This document shows positions 5,544 through 6,260 of a stretch of 6,260 nucleotides of DNA, in pieces. The DNA lies in assembly GCA_964649095.1 (NCBI GenBank), contig CAZYPH010000128.1:1-6260 (forward strand). Reading direction: 5' to 3'. The position numbers and the translations under genes are program-made. Numbering within the stretch: the first letter of the stretch is position 1; each line of letters starts with the position of its first letter. This DNA comes from CAZYPH01 sp964649095 (GTDB lineage: Bacteria; Bdellovibrionota; UBA1018; UBA923). A model generated the notes under the pieces. It did no database searches. It saw nothing but the letters and a program-made list of their open reading frames with translations, and had not been told where the DNA came from.

Positions 5544-6244
5544 ATGGATCCGTTCATAACACGGTGGATGCGATTCAAACACTCCCACTTCAACCTATCT
5601 TCGCCCGCCGTAAGTGCCCATTTGTAGTGATAATACTCATCAGTGTTGTTGCGAGGACTAAGCCCAAAATCAATTTGGTAGCGTAGCAATCGTACCGCAA
5701 ACTGGGCGTACCAGGTTGCTAGTTTTTCGGCATATTCTTTCTTGAGATCGATCGTTTTCAAGAGCTCTTCAGACAAACGCCGTTTTAGGGTGTACTTTGA
5801 TTGCGTCACGCCTTGTTTTAAAAACTCTTCAATCAAAACGCCTTTAGCGCCATTAGAATCTACCGACGCTGCCTGTTGTGCATCCTGTTGCAATTCCTGT
5901 TTCGAGACAGTTTGTTGCTCGGGTTTTTGATCTAATGTCAGCTCAGCCATCATTTCAGCGAAACGGCGTAAGGCCGAAATGGGCGCTACTTGCTTTTCTT
6001 TCGCTCGATACTCTTGCGAATAAATCAAGCCGTTATAGAGAGCTTCGTAGTGGCCGCCTTGCTCTAGGTTGTTTACTAACTTTGAGAATTCGTTAACATC
6101 AGAGAGTTCACGCTCAAGAACCACCAACACCATTTCTTTGACAAACTCGGCGGCAACTTGGCGATGGTCTTCGGTCAAAAAAACATCTGAGACTTCGCCG
6201 GGCTTGGGAGATGGGCTTTCAGGCGGAGGGCTAAGCTTAGACAA
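5540..6244 (-). CDS. Unrecognised 234-residue protein, translationally coupled to the rluA-like gene
   Basis: I do not recognise this family. No signal peptide or membrane segment is visible, so it is probably cytoplasmic. It starts with a Pro/Ser-rich stretch (residues 4-15), followed by a helical N-terminal module (about 22-103). A Gln/Ala-rich linker (108-130) follows, then a charged helical C-terminal module (about 135-232). The latter has dense aromatic/basic motifs such as ATWYAQFAVRLLRYQIDFGL (176-195) and YYHYKWAL. Residues 56-80 (KLVNNLEQGG..., ending in SQEYR) look loosely like the short helix-turn repeat of DUF4214-type modules; this is weak. The TTG at 6244 gives a plausible N-terminus, with AGAG about eight bases upstream. 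The frame stays open to the window edge, so the gene could extend further. Its stop overlaps the rluA-like start as ATGA, suggesting a related role in RNA or ribosome biology by context only. Confidence 0.7.
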   Translation of the reverse strand: MSKLSPPPESPSPKPGEVSDVFLTEDHRQVAAEFVKEMVLVVLERELSDVNEFSKLVNNLEQGGHYEALYNGLIYSQEYRAKEKQVAPISALRRFAEMMAELTLDQKPEQQTVSKQELQQDAQQAASVDSNGAKGVLIEEFLKQGVTQSKYTLKRRLSEELLKTIDLKKEYAEKLATWYAQFAVRLLRYQIDFGLSPRNNTDEYYHYKWALTAGEDRLKWECLNRIHRVMNGSI

Positions 6245-6260
6245 AACATGTACTCTGAAT

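Noticed and set aside
1..6260. Defence island, mobile element, CRISPR array, tRNA or riboswitch
   Set aside because: No transposase, integrase, direct-repeat array, cloverleaf or aptamer-like structure was seen on either strand, and there is no gene-free stretch longer than about 180 bases.

Overview
The window reads as a compact, moderate-GC Gram-negative bacterial chromosome segment. The evidence is two exported proteins with Sec signal peptides, a probable outer-membrane barrel, an EF-P beta-lysine ligase of the EpmA type, and genes packed with overlapping starts and stops. The mix (homogentisate-dioxygenase-like enzyme, M23 domain protein, EpmA, RluA-type synthase) fits a proteobacterium or a relative such as Bdellovibrionota. 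I cannot place it more precisely from the sequence alone. There are no RNA genes, insertion sequences, CRISPR arrays or phage genes, so this looks like ordinary housekeeping and accessory chromosome.

Layout. Positions 1-1099, plus strand: the 3' end of a homogentisate 1,2-dioxygenase family gene, then a cytoplasmic-looking stand-alone M23 peptidase-fold protein. Positions 1086-2616, minus strand: a small Ala/His-rich secreted protein with its own strong intrinsic terminator, then a CoA-pyrophosphatase-type Nudix hydrolase, then a probable outer-membrane beta-barrel protein that converges on the M23 gene with a 14-bp overlap. Positions 2750-3913, plus strand: epmA, divergent from the small secreted gene. 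Positions 3910-6244, minus strand: a tightly coupled three-gene cluster. It holds an unrecognised 234-residue protein, an RluA-family pseudouridine synthase broken by a frameshift, and a membrane methyltransferase of the isoprenylcysteine carboxyl methyltransferase family. epmA and the methyltransferase gene share a TTAA in which both TAA stops lie.

How the genes fit together. Most neighbours have unrelated functions: aromatic amino-acid catabolism, cell-wall-like peptidase, CoA/nucleotide housekeeping, translation-factor modification and RNA modification. The only strong linkage is the minus-strand cluster at the right end, with an ATGA overlap and a 17-bp overlap. There the rluA-like lesion should end translation early and may weaken translation of the methyltransferase.

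The points most worth a second look are the disrupted rluA-like gene, where a short deletion explains the break at least as well as a homopolymer error; the Ala/His/Lys-patterned secreted peptide; the stand-alone M23 domain resembling the one embedded in phosphotransferase-M23-aminotransferase fusions; and the conserved-looking but unrecognised 234-residue protein. I found no convincing previously undescribed multigene system.
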